NCBI GenBank assembly: GCA_027056465.1
Contig: JALUKS010000204.1
Coordinates: forward strand, 1 to 19,304
Direction: 5' to 3'
DNA from: Sulfurimonas sp.
GTDB lineage: Bacteria; Campylobacterota; Campylobacteria; Campylobacterales; Sulfurimonadaceae
DNA length: 19,304 bases
Shown: positions 15,317 to 19,304 of the stretch, piece after piece
Layout: each line of letters starts with the position of its first letter
Numbering within the stretch: the stretch's first letter is position 1
Translations under genes and position numbers: made by a program
Notes under the pieces: generated by a model
What the model was told of the DNA's origin: nothing
Databases searched by the model: none
Seen by the model: the letters and a program-made list of their open reading frames with translations, nothing else

Positions 15317-16702
15317 CTATTTCAGTAAAGATTCTGCGATACTTCTTGCAGCTTCGCGACCATCATAAGCTGCCGTTACAACTAAATCAGCACCACGAAA
15401 ACAGTCACCACCAGCATAAATACCTGCAGTACTTGTTTCATGTGTATCTTCATCTATAATAATCCCACCCCAAGAGTTAGTCTCGATGCCATTTTCTGCT
15501 AAGAAAGATGGAACAACAGGATTAAATCCTAGTGACATAATAACCACATCTGCATTAGCACGAGTCTCACTTCCTTTTATCTCTTCCATGCGCTGACGTC
15601 CATCTTCACCTTTAGCACCTAAAGTAGTTTTAACATACTCTACAGCTATTGCATTTGCTGATTCATCAAGGATAATCTCTTTTGGAGAAGCTAAAAAAGT
15701 AAAATCTACACCCTCCTCCATCGCATTATTATACTCTTTTTTAGATCCTGGCATATTTAACTCATCACGGCGATAGAGGCAAGTTACAGACTTAGCACCC
15801 TCGCGTTTTGCAGTACGCAGACAATCCATAGCAGTATCACCACCACCGATTACTACAACATTTTGATCTTTAAAGTCAAACTTCTTATCATAGTTTGTTT
15901 TAAAGTTTTTCTTCTGAATGTTTGTTAAGTAGTCCATAGCAGCATAAACATTTATTGCATGTTCTCCTATAAGACCAGCAGATTTTGCTTTAGTAGCACC
16001 AACACCTATAAACATTGCATCATGCTCATTAGCAATCTCTTCAAAAGTTTTATCTTTCCCAACTTCACAATTAAGCACAAGTTTCATTCCAGCATCTTCG
16101 AGAAGTTTTACACGGCGTTCTACTACTTTTTTGTCAAGTTTAAAGTTTGGAATGCCATACGTTAAAAGTCCACCTGCTCTATCAGCTCTCTCATACATAG
16201 TCACACCTATTCCTGAACGTAAGAGATAAGTAGCTACAGAGAGTCCAGCAGGACCTGACCCTATAACTGCCACTTTTTTATCAGATGTGATACCTGGAAA
16301 ATCAGGAGTAAGACCAGCTTTAAAACCCTCTTCTGTAATATGTGTTTCAACACTACCAATAGTGATAGCACCATGTCCATCATTTAAAGTACAATCTCCC
16401 TCACAAAGTTTATCATGAGGACAAACACGACCCATAACTTCTGGGAAAGGTGAAGGCTCGTTTGAGAGCTTAAATGCAAACTCTAAATCTTTCTCAGCTA
16501 TTGACTTTAGCCACTGAGGGATGTAGTTATGAAGTGGGCATTTGTTTAAACAAAATGGGTCTCCACACTGTATACATCTATCACTCTGACTCGCTGCGTC
16601 GTCTTTATCAAATACTTCGTAAATCTCACCAAAATCTTTAGTACGCTCAACGACTAATCTTTTTGATGGATCCACTCTTTCTGTAGTTAAATATTCTCTC
16701 AT
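15317..16702 (-). CDS. gltD: Glutamate synthase (NADPH) small subunit
   Basis: GltD takes electrons from NADPH through FAD and iron-sulfur clusters and passes them to GltB for glutamate formation. In 461 residues: an N-terminal cluster-binding cysteine set C43-x2-C46-x4-C51-x3-C55 plus C94, C100 and C104; an FAD-binding VAVIGSGPAGLS (144-155); an NADPH-binding VVVIGGGDTAMD (282-293); and a C-terminal GIYAGGDCFRGADLVVTA. Length is typical (about 460-475). It starts 5 bp after the gltB stop, with GGAG about 10 bases upstream, and ends before a terminator-like hairpin. Confidence 0.97.
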   Translation of the reverse strand: MREYLTTERVDPSKRLVVERTKDFGEIYEVFDKDDAASQSDRCIQCGDPFCLNKCPLHNYIPQWLKSIAEKDLEFAFKLSNEPSPFPEVMGRVCPHDKLCEGDCTLNDGHGAITIGSVETHITEEGFKAGLTPDFPGITSDKKVAVIGSGPAGLSVATYLLRSGIGVTMYERADRAGGLLTYGIPNFKLDKKVVERRVKLLEDAGMKLVLNCEVGKDKTFEEIANEHDAMFIGVGATKAKSAGLIGEHAINVYAAMDYLTNIQKKNFKTNYDKKFDFKDQNVVVIGGGDTAMDCLRTAKREGAKSVTCLYRRDELNMPGSKKEYNNAMEEGVDFTFLASPKEIILDESANAIAVEYVKTTLGAKGEDGRQRMEEIKGSETRANADVVIMSLGFNPVVPSFLAENGIETNSWGGIIIDEDTHETSTAGIYAGGDCFRGADLVVTAAYDGREAARSIAESLLK

Positions 16703-16707
16703 AATTA

Positions 16708-19304
16708 TTAGTCTCCGTTCTCTAAGTTAAGTGGTAATTTTGTTAAATTTTTCGGTTTTACTAACCAGAAGTTACGTACTTCAACACGAAAGTTTTCAAG
16801 TAAATCTTTTGCTTTTTTACTGCCTGTTTCCACTACATAATCTTTAAGAAGGCGTTTAAGGTAGTGACGAGCTTCATCACCCTCATCGGTATCTATCCTT
16901 ACTGCTTCTACGAGTTCATGGTTTACATTTTCAACGAACTTATGCTCTTTGTCATAGACAAAACTTACACCACCTGTCATACCAGCACCAAAGTTGATAC
17001 CCGTTGATCCAAGGATAACGACAACTCCACCAGTCATATACTCACAAGCATTATCTCCTGTTCCCTCAACGATAGCAAATGCTCCAGAGTTACGAACAGC
17101 AAAACGTTCACCTACACTTCCAGAGATATAAAGTTTACCACCTGTAGCACCATAGAGACAAGTATTTCCACCAGCTGAAAACTCTTCACCCTCGTTTTTA
17201 GAAGTGATGATGATTTTACCACCACTCATACCTTTACCGATATAATCATTTGCTACACCATCTAAGTAGATAGAGAGACCTGAAGATAAAAATGCTCCAA
17301 GTGCTTGACCAGCTACACCTGAAAGATTTATCTTTATCGTATCAGCTTTAAGTCCCTCATCTCCATAGTACTCAGCAATCTCACCAGAGACTAAAGCACC
17401 AAAACTACGATGAATATTTTTTATCTCTCTCGCTATTTTTATAGGTTGTTCTGGGCTTTTTATGGCTACCATTGCCTCTTTAAGAACACCTTTTTCAAAA
17501 GAATTATCATCAAAAGGATGGTTAAATGGTTGCTGATGTGTATTGACACCCTCTTCTTGATGTAAGATAGCACTAAAGTCAAACTTCTTTGCAAACGCAT
17601 CCTCTTTTACTTGAAGAAGATTTACTTGACCTATCATCTCTTCCATAGTTTTATATCCAAGTTCTGCCATGATAGAACGAATATCTTCAGCTAAAAGTGT
17701 GAAGTAGTTGATAACCTGATCAACATGTCCTTTAAAAAACTCTTCACGAAGTTTTTCATTTTGAGTTGCTATACCTACAGTACATTTATTTACATGACAG
17801 ATTCTAAGCATTTTACACCCAACGATAGTAAGTACCCCAGTACCAAATGCAAAAGACTCAGCACCTAAAAGGGCAGCTTTTACAACATCAAGACCAGATT
17901 TTAATCCACCATCTGTTTGGAGTTCTACGAGTCCACGAAGGTTGTTTGCTTTGAGAGCATTATGTGCTTCACTAAGTCCTATCTCCCATGGATTACCTGT
18001 AAACTTGATAGATGTAAGAGGTGCAGCACCAGTTCCACCATCACCACCAGAGATGATGATTTTATCTGCATAGGCTTTTGCAACACCTGCAGCAATAGTA
18101 CCAACACCAACAGTAGAGACAAGTTTCACTGCTACACGCGCCTTAGGATTTACCTGTTTGAGATCAAAGATAAGCTGTGCTAAATCCTCGATAGAGTAAA
18201 TATCATGGTGTGGTGGCGGCGAGATAAGTGTTACCCCCGGTACAGTATGGCGAAGTTTACCGATTAACGCAGTAACTTTATGCCCTGGTAATTGTCCACC
18301 CTCCCCTGGTTTTGCACCTTGTGCAACTTTTATCTGTATCTCTTCAGCTGAACGTAAATATGCAGGAGTTACACCGAAACGACCTGAGGCAACTTGCTTG
18401 ATTTTAGAGACACGTTCCGTTCCAAAACGAGATTTATCCTCTCCACCCTCACCAGAGTTTGACTGACCACCGATGCGATTCATAGCAATAGCGATAGTCT
18501 CATGAGCTTCTGGAGAGATAGACCCAAGACTCATAGCAGCAGATGCGAAACGTTTAAATATCGCCTCTTTAGACTCTACTTCTGAAATATCAATAGACTT
18601 TCTATCTGACTTAATATCAAAGAAATCACGGATAAATTTGAGTCCGCGTTTGTTTACCAAATCTTTAAGTTTTTCAAAATCCTCTTTTTGACCACTCTGT
18701 GCAAAAGTATGAATGGCATGAATAACTGCAGGACCAAAGTCATGGTGTTCTTGACCTGTATAGAACTTATAATAGCCACCAATATTTAAAGGAAAAATTT
18801 TCTTAAAGCCATCATTCTTAAATGCAGACTTATGGAACTTCTCAATTCTTGTGTCAATATCATCATAAGTGAGACCAGCGATAGCACAGTGAGAAGTCTC
18901 AAAACACTCTTTTACTATCTCTTTAGAGAGTCCAATAACATCAAATAAACCTGAGTTTCTATAGGATGCTATAGTCGCGATACCCATCTTTGACATAATT
19001 TTTAAAAGACCACTGTTAAGTGCTGTATGTACTGCTTTATAAGCTTCCCCACAAGTAAGATTTATAGCTTTTGATTTTGCTAGTTGTGAAGTCACTGTTG
19101 CGAAAAGTAGGTTAGGATAGATAGCAGATGCACCATATCCTATGAGAACTGCTGCTGAATGAGAATCTATAACCTCTCCTGTAACAGCTATCATAGAGAC
19201 AAGATGGCGAACTTTTTCTTTAAGAAGAGCGATATTCAGACGACCAATAACCATAGCCATTGGCATAACTTTACTCTCTTCATCAAACGCAGCATCATCT
19301 AAAA
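16708..19304 (-). CDS. gltB: Glutamate synthase large subunit (3' part; 5' end outside window)
   Basis: This is the C-terminal ~865 codons of GltB, which makes two glutamates from glutamine and 2-oxoglutarate. The frame stays open to the window edge (19267-19304 reads LDDAAFDEESKV before the first internal Met), so the start and the N-terminal glutaminase domain are outside. Visible are the FMN/2-oxoglutarate site SGEGGED and GAKPGEGGQLPGHK, SPPPHHDIYS, SGGDGGTGAAP, the [3Fe-4S] cysteines in GCKMLRICHVNKCTVG (near 17780-17825), and the C-terminal GXGXG beta-helix (GSTGINFGAGMTGG). In the cluster loop, T replaces the proline often seen after the last cysteine; the cysteines themselves are intact. 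Stop TAA at 16710-16708, 5 bp before gltD. Confidence 0.97.
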   Translation of the reverse strand, partial: LDDAAFDEESKVMPMAMVIGRLNIALLKEKVRHLVSMIAVTGEVIDSHSAAVLIGYGASAIYPNLLFATVTSQLAKSKAINLTCGEAYKAVHTALNSGLLKIMSKMGIATIASYRNSGLFDVIGLSKEIVKECFETSHCAIAGLTYDDIDTRIEKFHKSAFKNDGFKKIFPLNIGGYYKFYTGQEHHDFGPAVIHAIHTFAQSGQKEDFEKLKDLVNKRGLKFIRDFFDIKSDRKSIDISEVESKEAIFKRFASAAMSLGSISPEAHETIAIAMNRIGGQSNSGEGGEDKSRFGTERVSKIKQVASGRFGVTPAYLRSAEEIQIKVAQGAKPGEGGQLPGHKVTALIGKLRHTVPGVTLISPPPHHDIYSIEDLAQLIFDLKQVNPKARVAVKLVSTVGVGTIAAGVAKAYADKIIISGGDGGTGAAPLTSIKFTGNPWEIGLSEAHNALKANNLRGLVELQTDGGLKSGLDVVKAALLGAESFAFGTGVLTIVGCKMLRICHVNKCTVGIATQNEKLREEFFKGHVDQVINYFTLLAEDIRSIMAELGYKTMEEMIGQVNLLQVKEDAFAKKFDFSAILHQEEGVNTHQQPFNHPFDDNSFEKGVLKEAMVAIKSPEQPIKIAREIKNIHRSFGALVSGEIAEYYGDEGLKADTIKINLSGVAGQALGAFLSSGLSIYLDGVANDYIGKGMSGGKIIITSKNEGEEFSAGGNTCLYGATGGKLYISGSVGERFAVRNSGAFAIVEGTGDNACEYMTGGVVVILGSTGINFGAGMTGGVSFVYDKEHKFVENVNHELVEAVRIDTDEGDEARHYLKRLLKDYVVETGSKKAKDLLENFRVEVRNFWLVKPKNLTKLPLNLENGD

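Noticed and set aside
17780..17825. GltB iron-sulfur loop with T where P is usual as a sign of lost function
   Set aside because: All three cluster cysteines and surrounding residues are kept; a single proline change is likely ordinary lineage variation.
17917..18183. Plus-strand open frame inside gltB, and similar ones inside gltD, accD, dusB and res
   Set aside because: Shadow frames opposite strongly conserved enzymes, with no ribosome-binding site and no family motif.

Overview
The window looks like chromosomal DNA from a Campylobacterota (epsilonproteobacterial) organism, probably close to Sulfurimonas. Three things point there: low GC (about 35-40% in housekeeping genes), a flagellar set cheX-fliN-fliO in the same small-cluster form I remember from Campylobacter and Helicobacter, and the gene order accD-(thiE-like)-rlmH-dksA-membrane protein-dus, which matches my recollection of the C. 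jejuni accD region apart from the thiE-like gene. The genus is an inference from memory, not from a search.

Layout. 1-1019: 5' part of uvrA (minus strand, TTG start, 3' end outside the window). 1030-7274: a type III restriction-modification operon on the minus strand, read mod (7274-5487), then an AAA/OLD-type ATPase (5478-4138), a small putative PD-(D/E)XK nuclease (4134-3583), then res (3582-1030), then straight into uvrA. 7302-8033: a TauE/SafE-type permease (minus), divergent from the plus-strand operon cheX-fliN-fliO (8128-9811). 9808-15171: a tightly packed minus-strand operon read from accD down through thiE-like, rlmH, dksA, a two-TM membrane protein, dusB and an uncharacterised nuclease-fold-like protein. 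15317-19304: gltD and most of gltB (minus; the gltB 5' end lies outside the window).

How the genes fit together. The housekeeping operon mixes fatty-acid synthesis (AccD), rRNA and tRNA modification (RlmH, DusB) and growth-rate control (DksA). gltB-gltD form NADPH-dependent glutamate synthase. cheX-fliN-fliO join chemotaxis signal termination, the flagellar switch and the flagellar export gate. The RM locus is a defence island. Its mod and res genes have normal base composition (about 37-42% GC), but the two genes between them fall to about 23-27%, and so does the presumed target-recognition part of mod (about 29%). I read this as an ATPase-plus-nuclease cassette inserted in a type III RM operon, with a separately exchanged specificity domain. 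This is the most interesting part of the window.

No stretch longer than 300 bases lacks a gene; the largest gap is 145 bp (15172-15316), which holds a gltD terminator-like hairpin and the accD promoter. I see no tRNA, rRNA, CRISPR array, transposase or insertion sequence. All GC figures are hand counts over stated intervals.
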